Positions 11,262 through 22,907 of a stretch of DNA of 64,000 nt are shown one piece after another (position 1 is the first letter of the stretch; each line of letters opens with the position of its first letter). A model generated the notes under the pieces. It searched no databases. It saw nothing but the letters and a program-made list of their open reading frames with translations, and had not been told where the DNA came from. This stretch comes from Polychytrium aggregatum (taxonomy: Eukaryota; Chytridiomycota; Chytridiomycetes; Polychytriales), in the NCBI RefSeq assembly GCF_025602895.1, contig NW_026516239.1:127001-191000 (forward strand), written 5' to 3'. The position numbers were made by a program, and so were the translations under genes.

Positions 11262-12292
11262 CTTGGACCAGGAGGAAGAGGGTACACTCAACAATCTCCC
11301 GGAAGGAGTTACCGTACTTGGTGCTCGAGCCAAGTCAAGCTCGTTTGCTTGGACGCACTCTTGCCGACTATACGGTGGTCCGAAGTGCTGCTCGCGGGCC
11401 GAATAGCTGCCGCCGAGCAAACAAAAGTGCGAGCCGTTGTTTGTTTGGACTCACACGCGGGCGGAGCAGCGGAGGGGAAGTCTGAGCTGCGGCTGTTTCC
11501 TGCCTTTAAGCCTGGGAGTAGCGGTGGATAGCTACTCAAGTCAGAGTGCACAGAGGCTGGGGGAGCTCGAATGGTGGGGCAGAGTCGCTGGGTGTGGAGC
11601 TGGTTCGCTCGGAAACGGTCGTCTGGCTGGATATCGAGAGCGTGGTGACGAAGACTCGGATAGCTGTTTGGCTTGGGTTCGCTGGATGGGCTGGCTCTGC
11701 AAAGGGCTGCGAGGACTCGGAGGGGTTGGGGCCAAGGTGTGTATCGCTGCTCCCGTCTCGTCGCCGTCGGCAGTATTGCTCTGGCCAGCTAGATGTGCGA
11801 TTGACGTCAGCACGGCCCATCCGACTCGACTGATTGGGGTGCGAACAATCAGCTGCCAGCGAGCGGGTGCCATTCGCTCTCTTGCACATACCCAGCCCGA
11901 GCCTGCAGCCACCGGCATCGTCCCAACAAAAGCAAGGGAGCGTGCAGCCAGCCCACCATCAGCGGTCCGCGGTATAGCAGCCAGGACGAGAGTATTGGAT
12001 CTGTGCGTGCCTGGATCGGCTCCGAAGGAGGTGTCCATTACGGCACATGCTCATCGCAACGGGATGATATTCTGTCGAGCTTCATTTGGCGATGCATAAG
12101 AGTTCACACATAGCCATCCATTTGATGTGCACAAAGCCCATCTATTGGATGCGCCCCCGCCCATCGATCGAGTGCGCTATCGATGCTATCCTTGGCAATG
12201 CTCAAGTCGTAACCAGCGGCGTGGGACCGCAAGGCCGATGCACCTTTGGCCGCTGTGCGATCCAATCGCTGTTGCTAGGGGGAGATCGGTCT
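11262..12292. other. Spacer between RapGAP 5' part and Rrp7 3' end
   Basis: This stretch should hold the missing RapGAP 5' exon(s) and promoter. A minus-strand frame reaching from about 11551 to a possible donor at 11321 (…KQTSLTWLEHQ) could splice in phase 0 to the 11261 exon but has no ATG. The frames at 11536-12038 are Ser/Pro-rich and overlapping; I cannot support a separate gene. Confidence 0.4.
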
Positions 12293-13803
12293 CTAGTACG
12301 GTCTGAAGCGGCGGCTGCTCTTGAAGTGCTCGATCTTGCGCTTGTCTTCTTCGAACTTGCGGCGCAGATCGGCAAGTTCTGGTGGAGAGTTCGAGCATGG
12401 TAGTGGTGTGAGATGGGAATGCGTGAGAGTAAGCTCAAGTGCGGCCCCGATGATACGCACAGTAGCTCCAGCACAAAGGACGACCTGTGCAGCTACCCAC
12501 ATCGCCCAACCATCACTCGATCACCACCAGCACCATCGCCTGTCAACTGTTTGTGAGCAGGTTCATCCGCTGCACCAGCCGCAGCCACCCGGACATCGAC
12601 AACTCATCCCCGTGCACAGGGAAGTGGTATACGTACGGTTCCGTTTCGTCTCGCGCATCTGGAACCGGTAAAAGTCGTCCAGACCCAGCTTCTTGGGCTT
12701 GAGCTTTTGCACGTCGCTCAGCTTGGCAGCGCTCATTTTGGCTCCATGAGCGTCTGTGGCCGTGCCTCGTTTGGATCGTCGCGAGACTGTCACGAATCCG
12801 TCTTCGTCGGGCTGGTTGAGCTTGGCGTCGAGCTCTTCCTGCTTGCGCCGCTCCTCGAGGTCGAAGAGGTTGAGATATTCGTTTACCTGCTCCTTAAGCT
12901 CGACTATTGGTGGATGGCGCAGCTTGTGCTCGAGGATCCATTCTGCCAGGGACATGGCCGTTTCAGTGACAGTGCGCGGTGAGATGATGCGGCTGCGGTA
13001 CTTTGCTGGTCGTGCGATCGAGTCCAACCAGGACATGTCCACCGGGATCGAATGCTATGGGCTGACTTACTCTGCAGGCCGACAGGTGTCGGTGTCGGCA
13101 CGGCTCCACGCTCCTCGCCATCGTCGTTGTCGTCTTCGCCGTGCTCCTCGGTGTCCAATTCGGCGGACCAGAGCCGCTTGCGCTGTCGCATTTGCAGAGC
13201 CTTCTGCGCGGCTTCGGCGCTTTCAAAGACCAGATATGCCGACGCTCCCGTTCGATGGACTGTGGTTCGGGTCAGCCGAGCGACCAAATCGGCCGTCAGA
13301 ATCACAGTCTTGCGTTCGGCCTCGTCCTGCGTTTCATCCATGTCGTCCTCGCTGTCGTTAGCATCGGCATCGGCATCGGCATCGGCATCGTCGTCCTTGC
13401 GCAACATGACCTGCAACATGACCTGCAACTCGCTCGGGAGGAGCGAGTTGTCGCCTTGGATCTTGAGGTTCTCGATCGCGCCGCAGTGCCGAAAGAGTCT
13501 TGAAAAGTGCAGCACCGTCGCATCCACAGGGACATTCAGCACAAACAGCGTCCGTCCCTGTGGCAGACTCGAGTCCTTCTTGCGAGTCTCGTGCAGTTTG
13601 AAGTACAGATAATGGACATGCGATGTTGGAGTGGTCGACAGGGGCTTGTGCGTGGTGAGCGAGCCCGCATCGTTTTTCGAGACCAGTGGCACCGGTGGCA
13701 TCTGGATTGGCAGGATGTGGAACTGCCCGTTGATGGTCTCGAGCGGCTCGGCCGACGCTGGTCGAGCCGGCTTATGCTTGGCGGTCTTGTTCTTGATGCC
13801 CAT
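12293..13803 (-). CDS. RRP7: Ribosomal RNA-processing protein 7 (Rrp7)
   Basis: Three exons: 13803-13071, 13005-12637 and 12378-12293, 395 residues, phases consistent. Rrp7 (human RRP7A) is a nucleolar 40S assembly factor of the UTP-C/CURI complex. The N-terminus has FHILPIQ and a degenerate RRM (RTLFVLNVPVDATVLHFSRL…TGASAYLVFESAEAAQKAL). The diagnostic C-terminus has DEDGFVTVSRR, LDDFYRFQMRETKR and the last exon ending RRKFEEDKRKIEHF…RRFRPY, which matches the family tail very closely. The start MGIKNK was chosen because upstream in-frame sequence looks untranslated. Oddities within the RRM are an Asp-Ala repeat run and a 12-bp duplication giving QVML twice (about 13404-13430). The gene is head to head with the ERICH2-like gene, about 209 bp between start codons. 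Confidence 0.93.
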
Positions 13804-14012
13804 GCGATGCAGATATGAGATGATTGCTGTGCTGGCGCGGGTGTCTGAATACGCAAGCGACGGCGCTGCTGTGTTCGGAGTTGGACGGCGGGATCGATGG
13901 GGGCCGACGATCGCGAGGCAGATGGATTTGGAGCGGCAACCAACAAAAAAAGCGCGAATGAAATTCATATATCCCGTTCCGTGTGCGTGTGTGTGTGCGA
14001 TCGGGAAACACC

Positions 14013-15195
14013 ATGCATGACGACATGCCCTCGGGCTCCTGGGTGCCTACTGAGGAGTGCCTGCTGAGGAGTGCTTGCTGAGAAGTGCTTGCTGAGAGGT
14101 GAACTCTCGGCGAGAGCAGGGGCGAGAAGACAGAGTGGTGCTTCTTCCGGGCGACAGTCCGTATCCGACTGTTCCCACGCGCCCCAAGCTGCTCGGAAGC
14201 CGGCTCAAGGCTCGCAAGGCAGCACACAGCTACGTAGCAGCGCCTGCACAGGAGATGCTCAACACCATGAACGACGTCGCCGCCGTTGGAGATGACCGAG
14301 AGGTGTGTTTCGTGCTTGTCCGTCGTTCGGGATCGTCGCTGGGATCGTCGCTTGGAGAATCGCTTGGAGAATCGCTTGGAGAATCGCTGCAAGAGTCGGC
14401 AGGACAACTCATGCCGCCGCTTGGACACGCCCCCCCTCCCAGATCACACTTCTTGAGCAGGTATGGATTCCCGTGGCATCATCTCTGCACGTCGCATAGA
14501 GCACCGTTTCCTGCTCCGTCGTCCGTGGCTCATGACCTGCGCGGCGTTTTGGCCCCAGTTCCTCGCGTCTGTCGCCCTCAAGCAGTACAAAAATGCCCTC
14601 GAGATCTCGAGAAACCGTAAGAACCCAAGTGCCAGCGTGTCGACGAATGTTGGCGGTGATATTTGCCTGCCGAGTCTGTGGATGAAAGCCTGTTCGTATG
14701 ACCAGCGACCGCGATAGCCAGCAATCTTGGCTCACACACTCTCTTGGTGGCCGCCCTTGCCCGACGCCAGTGTTGAAGTTTGACCCAAACAACGCCATTA
14801 TTCTCGAGTATCAGCCTCTACTGGAAGAGAGGCTTGCTCTGGGCGATATCTCAGATACCTCCAGCGACGATGGCGACGATGACGATGAAGACGAGGATGG
14901 AGATGGTGACGAGGACGAGGGTGAGGATACAGACGACGATGCAGACGACAACGATGTATCCGACGAGGACGCTTCCCACGACGACTCGGATACCGACAGC
15001 GACTCGGACGAGCCCTCCGACAACAGTTTCGACTCGGACTCGGGCTCAGACAGCTGCGAGAGCGATATGGAGGGCCGCTCGGCATTCTCCAGCACAGACG
15101 GCTCCGAGTGCGGCGAGCCAGCGCTGGGCCGGTTGAGCGCAGAGGCCTCTCCCCATGACCCGGCCAGCAGCATGGCTGCTCGTGCGGCGCTGTGA
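14013..15195 (+). CDS. ERICH2-like (glutamate-rich protein 2) protein, probable ciliary
   Basis: Proposed exons: 14013-14056 (tentative), 14134-14302, 14559-14616 and 14771-15195, 231 residues, phases consistent. The conserved core spans exons 3-4: FLASVALKQYKNALEIS joined to FDPNNAIILEYQPLLEERL. This is the hallmark C-terminal module of vertebrate ERICH2: an aromatic-rich helix, then an EPENPEAKEF-like segment and a Leu/Glu helix. The final part is a long acidic Asp/Ser/Glu tail (about residues 120-200), also seen in that family. The upstream part is rich in Pro and Arg. ERICH2-type proteins are linked to cilia and sperm tails, which would fit a flagellated zoospore; that link is inference. 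The first exon is the least certain part, and in-frame ATGs at 14025 or 14255 are alternatives. Confidence 0.45.
14043..14100. repeat. 14-bp tandem repeat
   Basis: Four copies of a 14-bp unit, consensus GTGCTTGCTGAGGA. It overlaps the proposed first exon and first intron of the ERICH2-like gene and makes its 5' structure hard to judge. Confidence 0.8.
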
Positions 15196-15579
15196 CGGCG
15201 CTCCTGAAGGCGGAGCTGTGGCATGCCTCGCAGGAGGCGTATTGTATCGACATGGAATGCGCTCTGCCTGAGCCGGCGGACTGGGCCGATAGTTCGATGC
15301 AGACTCAATAGACAAGGTAGCGACTGGGCGCTGTATCTGCCACTGGGCTTGGCTCTGGATCCGCAGATCTGCATTCGGCCAGTCGATCTGGGTCTGCAGG
15401 TCTGTATCTGCCATGCTGACACCCGTCTGTGCCCCTCTGTGCCCCTGTGGTGGTGAAGTGACCCGCCGACGTGTGGCGGTGGTGGCCAAGCAGCCACAAC
15501 TGGCGATATAAGTGGTCTCGGATCTGTCCTTGGCCCATCATCCACAGCCTTCCCCTTCGATCAAGCATCCTCTGCATCT
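15196..15579. other. Promoter region of the tRNA ligase gene
   Basis: A 384-bp spacer between the ERICH2-like stop and the tRNA ligase ATG. It is rich in CTG/GGT words. I see no gene, repeat or clear TATA box. Confidence 0.45.
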
Positions 15580-18500
15580 ATGGCTGCCCACACCCACACT
15601 TCGCACAAGACCTCGCCCTCGGATCTGGGCCTCCTTCGCGCCCTCGACAAGATCGCGTCCGCAGAAAGGGCACCCAAGGGCTCGATCCGACGCAATCTGC
15701 TGCCGGCCTGGCCCGAGATGGAGGACGGCTCGCCGCTGCTGGCCTCGTATTCGTATCCCCGCACTCTCCAGTGGAAGCCCTCGGCCATCCATGCACTCCC
15801 CACCCTGGCCCGTGGCCTGTTTACCTACGAGCCCAGCGACCACGACTTGTCTCGCATCGTCGTGCGTGGCTATGACAAGTTTTTCAACAGTAAGTGGCTG
15901 ACCCCCAGCCCAGTTCGCAGCACTCCCAGGGCAAACGGCCGGCGTGCTGTTTCGATCGCTCGACTCTAACGATCAGCGCCGCAACGTTCTGCTCGCCACC
16001 CGGATCTCTCCCAGTCGACGAACTGCCCGAAACGTCGTGGTCCTGGCTGTCGCTGAACACCTCGGGTCCCTACGAAGTCACCGTCAAGGAGAACGGCTGC
16101 ATTATCTTCATTGCTGCCTTTGACGGCCGGTTAGTGGTAACGTCCAAGCACTCGATCGGCAACGCCTACTCCAACTGCGGCCACCAGTGGCTCCGAAAGC
16201 ATCTCGACTCGGTCGGCAAGTCCGAGTCCGACCTGGCAGCAGTCCTGGAGCAGCACAATGTCACAGCCGTCTTTGAGGTCAGTATGGACCTCGTGTGCGG
16301 TCGAGCTGGGGCTATGAGCTTCACGAGAACACATCCCATCGCTCGGCAATGTTTGTGGAGACGGGGACTGCCGACTTGATCCCACAATGCAGTTGATGGA
16401 CAGCGGCATCACCGAGGCTTGGGGCATGCGCATATCTTCCCAGCAAGCCGGCACTGCAAGCCGAGGATGATTTGTCCTGCTGCTTTTGCCGTGCGCCTCA
16501 AATTCGCCTGTTTGTCAGTATGCAATCTGACACACCCATCGCTCTGCCACTTGCGATTCATTGCAGCTTGCCGACGATGAGTTTGAGGAGCACGTACTCG
16601 AGTATCCGCCCGATCGGGCCGGCCTATACCTGCATGGCGTCAACCACAACTCTGCAGAGTTCCGGACCTGGAGTAGCTCGCGACTCAAGCCGCTGGCAGA
16701 CGAGTTTGGCTTCAAGGTGGTCGACTATCTGGAGTATGACACCATCCAAGGTACAGCTCGCCGCTTCGTTTCGTTGGGAAGGAGCCAGCGACCCCAGCTC
16801 ATGTGATTCCGTGATGCAGCACCGATGGCTTTGGATTTCTCACGCTGCATCCCGTCCCGATGGCTGTTTCAGACGTAAAGGCCTTTACCGACAGCTGCCA
16901 GCCCACGGGATCGTACCAGGGCAGGGCCATTGAGGGCTTTGTCGTCCGGTGCAAGACAACCAAGGGAAACAAGACACACTTCTTCAAGGTCAAGTTTGAA
17001 GAGCCCTATCTCACTTACCGCGACTGGCGTGAATTCACCAAGCGCATGCTCGCATCCAAAGAGGGTCCCGATGCAATCCTCAAGCACTACAAGCCCAAGC
17101 GCAACCGCGAGTGGACCCTGCGATACTGCCACTGGGCTGTCCTCAAGTACAAGGAGGATCCGGCGTACTTTGCCGAGTTTACTCAGGGCAAGGGCATCAT
17201 TCGAGCCCGCCGCGACTTTTTGGAGATTGACAAGCCTCAGCAGCAGGTCGAGCCCATCACAGCTCAGCTCCAGAGCCTCGACCTCGCCGACAGTAAGGCT
17301 GCTGACGGCAATGTCGGCAGCAACAGCGACGACGACGACGGCTCTGCCAACGCCGACGCCGAGCAACGCCCGACCCTGCTGGTGCCCATTGCCGTCGTCG
17401 GCGCCGGAAAGACTACCTTGGCCCGCCTGTTGACACGCCTGCACGGCGTCGGCCACATCCAGAGCGACAACATCCTGTCCAAGAACCCCACCACGTTCGT
17501 TAATGCCGTCATGGAGTGTGCCACCAATCACTCTGTTGTGTACGCCGACAAGAACAACCATCTGCTGCAGCACCGCGAGGCCCTCGCCGCTGCCTTCCTC
17601 GACCGGTTCCCCAACGGACGGCTCGTGGCCCTGAACTGGGGCGTATACGCACAAGATATCGACCGCATCTTGGATCTCTGCGCGGGCCGCGTGATCAATC
17701 GGTGAGCAACTGCCCCGCCTTGCATGGCAGTATGCAGTCACTTGTTTAGCGACTACACCGCGGCACCGTCACTGTGTCGCTCATGCCAAGCCAGCGCATA
17801 TCTAACACGACTCTGCTTGCGGGTCTGGTGTGTTCCATGCTCCGACTCTCGCCAACAGCGGTGAAAACCATCAGTCGTTCACTCCCGAGCGCACGCCCAA
17901 GTGGAAGTCGATCCTCGGTTCCTTCATCCGGTCGAGCCAGCCTTTCGATCGCAACGAGAACATCATGGGCGACGGTCAGTTCGACGACGAAATCGCGCTC
18001 GAAATCGACGCCGATATCCGCACCAACTACGAAAGGGTGGTCAAGCGGCTCGGATGGGAGCCCGTCGTGGGCGAGCTGTTTGACCAGGCCATGGAGGAGG
18101 CCCTGAGCGAGGTTGAGACCGTCCGAAAGACCGTCTCAAGCAAGTCCAAGAACAAGCGCGACAGCTCCAAGGACGACCAGGCACCGCTCTACTTTGCCAT
18201 CCAGATTGTCGACTTTGATCTCGAGGAGTATCTGCGCCAGGTCTTTGAGCGGACTGGCGGCGCTGCGCTCGACATCTGGAATACATTTGTCGATGGTCAG
18301 CGCCTGGCGAGCTCCCAAGGCAAGGGCTACCATGTCACCCTGGCCTTCCGCGACGAGACCCGCCACCACCACGAGCGACTGTACGAGTTTTACAAGAACT
18401 TGCTGGCTACCGACGAGCCTGACGACAGTCCTGGCGCCGAGCACAACAAGGGCGTCTCCGGCGTGGCTTCGCCTAACTCGAGCCCCCAATCCCACCAAGC

Positions 18501-18619
18501 TGCTCCACAGTCAAAGTCGAAGCGCAAGGCCAAAAAGTCCAAGGAAACAGAGTTGGTACAGAGCCCGTCAGCAGGTGCAGCTACCTCCACCACCACCGCC
18601 ACCACCACCACCACCACTA

Positions 18620-18660
<41 letters not shown>

Positions 18661-19011
18661 TCCAAGCTGCCGGGCTATCGAACCATCCCAGTCGAGCTTA
18701 CTATCGACCGGGTCTGCTTCAACCGAGATGTGGTCGGTATCTATGTCCAGTCTATTCATCCCGAGGGTTACGAGTGCGGTAACCCTGTGCCGCACATCAC
18801 CATTGCCACAAGAAGCCGGTCGATCCGGCCAGTCATCTGCAACGATCTGATGGCGTCGCTGGCGGCGCAAGGCTGGCCCGAGAGCCTGCCGGCCAACGAC
18901 CACAACCACGACGACGACGACGACGATGCCTCTGAAGACAGCGACAGCCAGAGCCATGTTATCATGTTTGATGAAGCCGTCGTCATCAATGGCCTGATCC
19001 GGGCGTTCTGA
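15580..19011 (+). CDS. TRL1: Fungal tRNA ligase (ligase, polynucleotide kinase, cyclic phosphodiesterase)
   Basis: Five exons: 15580-15889, 16015-16277, 16567-16750, 16873-17701 and 17859-19011, 912 residues, all phases consistent. Trl1 heals and seals the exons of spliced tRNAs and of HAC1-type mRNA in the unfolded protein response. The N-terminal adenylyltransferase has RGYDKFF, the nucleotidyl-lysine motif KENG (Lys about 128), then FEEHVLEYP, YLHGVN, EGFVVRCK and KFEEPYLTYRDWREFTK. The central kinase has the P-loop GAGKTT (about residues 426-433) and RGENHQSFT. The C-terminal 2H phosphodiesterase has HVTLAF (about 686) and HITIAT (about 841). A Thr/Ala homopolymer run (about residues 771-796) and a Ser/Lys-rich linker are inserted between the two HxT motifs. 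An acidic loop precedes the C-terminus. The second intron is long (289 bp). All catalytic motifs are present, so it should be active. Confidence 0.96.
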
Positions 19012-19434
19012 TCTCTGACATCCGATCTGATCCAGCAAGCAAAGGGAGGGATGCATTTGCCTAGACAACGACGTACTGCAGGGCCAGCACCCCCTAGGTT
19101 CTTGGAGGCGCTGGCGGTTCTCCTCCGGATCGGAGATTTCGTGCGGCGCTCTTTCTCTCCTTGTATGCTGGCGCATCCACCTGTATTACGTTTTGTATTG
19201 CACATTTGTAGAAATGGACGAAAATATACGGCTCTGGCCTACTGTCCCAAAGAACGATACGAGCGCGGTAAGCTGGAACAGAGCAAGGGCTCCCTGTCAA
19301 CGGTTTGTTGTATGGGTCGATGAAATGCGGTTTGCATCATCTGACCAGCGAAGTCGCTTGCCGCTTAAGGGGCCAGATGCTTGGCTTGCCGATGTGTGGC
19401 CACGACCAGCCTGTTCGACAGGAATGGTCTCGGT
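19012..19434. other. Convergent 3' spacer
   Basis: Separates the stop codons of the tRNA ligase (plus) and the Ser-rich gene (minus). It should hold both 3' UTRs. AT-richer than its surroundings around 19180-19240; no gene seen. Confidence 0.5.
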
Positions 19435-21232
19435 CTACCGCTTGCCTGCGGGCATGGCGACACCCAGCTCAACCCGGGCCTCGAGATCGTTCGGGACAGG
19501 CGAGCTCGACGTCGAACGGGCAGTGATGTAGGACACCACGGGCTTGCGACGATGCTTCTCGGGAACAGCCGGCACGGGAGGGACAGAGCCGTCGCCTGCC
19601 AGGGCCATGATGCCCATGCTGCTGTGGAAACTGGCAGCTCGACGGCGCTGCGACGGTGTCGGACCTGAAGGCAGCTCGGGCTCGGCCGGCTGGGGCTGAG
19701 ACGGCGGCATCGGCACCATCGTGCCGGGGATGACGGCTGAGACACGGCGGCGCACTGTTGGCCGAGATCGATCGGGAGTTGGGCTTGCGCTGGCGGGTTC
19801 TTCGGATGGAGCTGGATCGCAAGGAAACCAACGTCCGGACGTATTGATGGGCCATACACCATCCGCCGGGGAGAGATCGTCCGCGGGCCATTGGGATGAA
19901 AGCATCAGCAAAAGAGTGTGGAATGCTCCCCCTCACTCACCCACTCACTCAAAGAGTGGATGCCGTTGAGACGCCCAGGTGCAATGAACAGCGAATGGCC
20001 TGCCTAATCGATACCGCCGATGGAGTGCGAGCGAGGGCATGACGGTGTCTATCAATGGCAGGGCCTGGACCATGGAACTCACTCGGGGGGAGCGACGTCG
20101 CCGTCGACTTGCGCCGCAGCGATGTTGCCGAAGCCGACTTTGTCCTGGACATGTTCAAAGGCGCAATCGGATGCTCGTTCTTGGAGACCTCCATGACAAT
20201 CTCCTGCAGCCGCTCGTCGTAGCCGCGGATGATGGTCCCGTAGTTGATGGTGCGATGGCGAGCGGCCACGGCTGGGACGGTTGGCGCCGCCAAGTCGCTC
20301 TTGAAGCTCGACAGCGACGAGATCGAAGGGCTGGGCGATCGCTGGAAAGACCGAGGGCTGCTGCCTCGGCTGGAGGGCATGGCCGAAACAGGTCGGCCTC
20401 GGGGCTGGGGAACGGGTGACGGCACCGCAGGCTGGGGTCGGGGATTATTGCTCGAGCGACCGACGGTGGCCATTCGAGCATCGTCTTCGGGATTGCCTTC
20501 CCGGGCCTCTCTGGGATGGGGCAAAGGCAAGGTCGAAAGGTGGATTAGCCATAGGGCCACGACCACGAGCACGAGCACAACCACGAGCACAACCACAGGG
20601 CTTGCATCGATCGCTCTGGCCACGCAAACGGAATGTGCCGCACCTCATCACAAGCTCACGCAGCTTGAAATCCCAGCCCGACGAAGTCGTGATGGTGCTC
20701 AGGACGGCCATCTGCTCGGTGCGTTTTCGGATGGTGTCGGCGCTTGGCGGCGCAGGAGCCTCGTCTCCAGGCTTGGGGGCAGGAGGAGTCCAGGCCTGGA
20801 AGGACTGCTTCATCTGAGCGACCCGGGCACGGGCTTGGCGAACTCGGTCGGCTGTCAGAGACTTGAATCCTGTTCAGGGCAAGAGTGCAGGAGCGATGCG
20901 ACGACGAGGAAAGATACGGCGACGAGATTGGCGGCGTTAGCGGCAGCCGCATAGGTCGATGCCAGCGATCGTCGGACAGCAGCAAGGGATGAGGTCGGCA
21001 GAGGACATGGCTCCACACCTCCGTTGACGATGCGGGGCCGCATCGACGAGTCATCCGAGTCCGAGTTGTCGTCCGACGATGCCGAAGACATGTTGTCGAC
21101 GGTCGAGTTGGGATAGGAGACCGACGTAGTCGGGGTCATGAGCGATTCATGGAGATCCGAGCTGGAATGGTTGAGGTCGGTGTCGATGTAGACGGGAGGG
21201 ACGTAATCGGAGGGGATCTTGCGGCGGGACAT
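19435..21232 (-). CDS. Ser/Pro/Arg-rich protein of unknown function
   Basis: Four exons: 21232-20918, 20861-20644, 20510-20083 and 19811-19435, 445 residues; the summed length is a multiple of three and each junction is in phase. I do not recognise the family. The N-terminus (MSRRKIPSDYVPPVYID) leads into a Ser/Asp stretch. A helical, charged middle (LTADRVRQARARVAQMKQ… and SADTIRKRTEQMAVLST) could form a coiled coil. Another short conserved-looking block is INYGTIIRGYDERLQEIVMEV. The rest is Ser/Arg/Pro-rich with many RRxS-type potential kinase sites, ending VAMPAGKR. No signal peptide is seen; an apparent hydrophobic Val-rich stretch near 20530-20590 falls in an intron in this model. Likely cytosolic or nuclear and phosphorylated (inference). 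Confidence 0.7.
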
Positions 21233-21839
21233 GCTGGCGAGGACTGTGGAGCACGACGGCGGACTGGCGGACGACCAGAGGCGGCAGTTGGATGCAAGCG
21301 GACGACGGAGGAGGGCGGGCAGGCGGGCCGAGCGACGACGGGGCGAAACGGAGGAGGGCGGATGTGCGGCAAGACAAGGACGAGACGAGCAAGACCAGCA
21401 GGCAAGACGAGACGAACAAGACGAGCAAGCAAGACGAGACGAACAAGACGAGTTGGCCAAAGGCGACACAAGCGCCGAGGGAAGGACCGGCTGCGGTGGT
21501 GGGACGACGGCTTTGTGTGCTGGGCTGGGCCAAACATCATGAGGGGCCAACAAGGCGGTCATGGCGGGGCGTGCGGCGCGAGATTCATGGGCTCTGCAGG
21601 AGGCAGATGGGGAGGCGAGCGAACGAGAGGAGAGGGAAGCAGATCGCCATGGCGGATTGCATTGGATCGCATCGGCGTCGAAGGATGAATGCATGAATGA
21701 ATGGATGGATAAGATGGTTATATTCAGACACAAGTGAACTCCAAAACAGGGCGTCCCGTGAACGGTGAAATATGGTACAATGGGGGACGACAAACCAAAG
21801 GGCAGGGTACTCGACCGGCTGACCGTTGCAGCGCCGGTC
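21233..21839. other. Spacer between two minus-strand genes
   Basis: Promoter region of the 445-residue gene and 3' end of the next gene. Contains a degenerate GACGAGCAAGACGAG-type purine-rich repeat (about 21376-21452) and a short GAATGAAT/GGAT repeat near 21690-21712. No gene supported. Confidence 0.45.
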
Positions 21840-22907
21840 CTAGTGGCGGACTCGTCGATTGAGAGACTGCACTCGCTTCGGCTCCAGGCCGTGCTGCTGG
21901 TGCAGAGAGCCAATATGGTACTCGGACGACGAGCGAGGCATCACCCGGGCGCGCGGCGGGCGATCGGGAGAGGTTGGCTCAGGAACATGGTCGTGGGCAG
22001 CGAGCTGCGGGAAGAGCTGGCACTCGAGGGTGTGCAAGGTATTGGTGTGTGAATGCGGCAAGGTCTGGGCTTTGGCCTCGGGCTGGTCCGAGGGCGGGTT
22101 GGCAATGCCCTGGTCGCGATGCGCATGCCACCCTGCGAGGAAGGACTTGAGGGTGCTCTTCTTGCGGGTCGGTGTGAGAGAAGCACCGTCGCCACAGACG
22201 GTGCGAGCACGCCGGAGCGGCCGGGCAAGACGTTCCGGGACGACAGCATCGGGACCGATGCTCTGGGGCGAAGCTGGCACGCTGCATGAGGACGATGACG
22301 AGCTGCGTCGCTTGAGGGTCAGATCCACAGGCTCTCCCCAGCTGCTTCGGGCCGAAGCGGGCTCGGATCGCTCGACATGGACAGCCATGGGTTTCTCATC
22401 GACAATGTCAGAGAGAAACTCCAAGGTCGAAGCCATGACAAGCTCAAGCTTGTGCAAGGATTCGCGGCGAGCAGCATCATCGCAATCGATGGCAGACGTG
22501 CTCTGGATGGCTGGCTTGCGCTCAGAGCGACCGAGCGACAGAGGCGAACGTGGGCGGACAGCAAGGCCGTCGACGGGGAAACGGGGCGTTGGTCGTCGAG
22601 GCAAGGACGCCGAAAGCCCTGCATCGCGGGATGGTGTCGAACATGCCGAATCGCGCGAGAGCGTCGACAGGTCGCTGTAGATCGAGCTGAGCGAGTTGAT
22701 GCGAGTCAAGGCTGGGTGATGATCTTTTGGTGGCGGAAGGAAGGACAGGTCAGCATTGACAGAGCGGACAGTGCACGAGCAGGAAAGAGCGGCGGTTTGC
22801 TGGCCCGGAGTTTGTCGGACTCGGAGGGTTCGCAGAACTCAGGAATACCCACATGCAGCCTTCTTTCGGACCAGGAGCGGGGCCGACGAGACTGGTCTGG
22901 ACGACAT
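21840..22907 (-). CDS. Ser-rich protein of unknown function
   Basis: Two exons: 22907-22853 and 22711-21840, 308 residues, with a GTGGGT donor, a strong TGCTGACC branch site and in-phase acceptor. The ATG at 22907 gives MSSRPVSSAPLLVRKKAA. Features are a Ser-rich N-terminal part (SLSSIYSDLSTLSRDSA), a short helical segment (SLHKLELVMASTLEFLSDIV), a poly-Ser run, and a basic block (PTRKKSTLKSFLAGWHAH). No known domain, membrane segment or catalytic motif is visible. It lies in tandem with the other Ser-rich gene and shares its RRxS/RKxS-type sites, but I see no clear sequence homology between them. Function unknown. Confidence 0.65.

Noticed and set aside
16869-17741. 290-codon minus-strand open frame
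   Set aside because: Antisense to tRNA ligase exon 4; no domain of its own.
20530-20600. Val-rich transmembrane helix in the 445-residue Ser-rich protein
   Set aside because: The stretch is removed as an intron (20511-20643) with matching phase 2 ends; keeping it would break the frame to the next exon.
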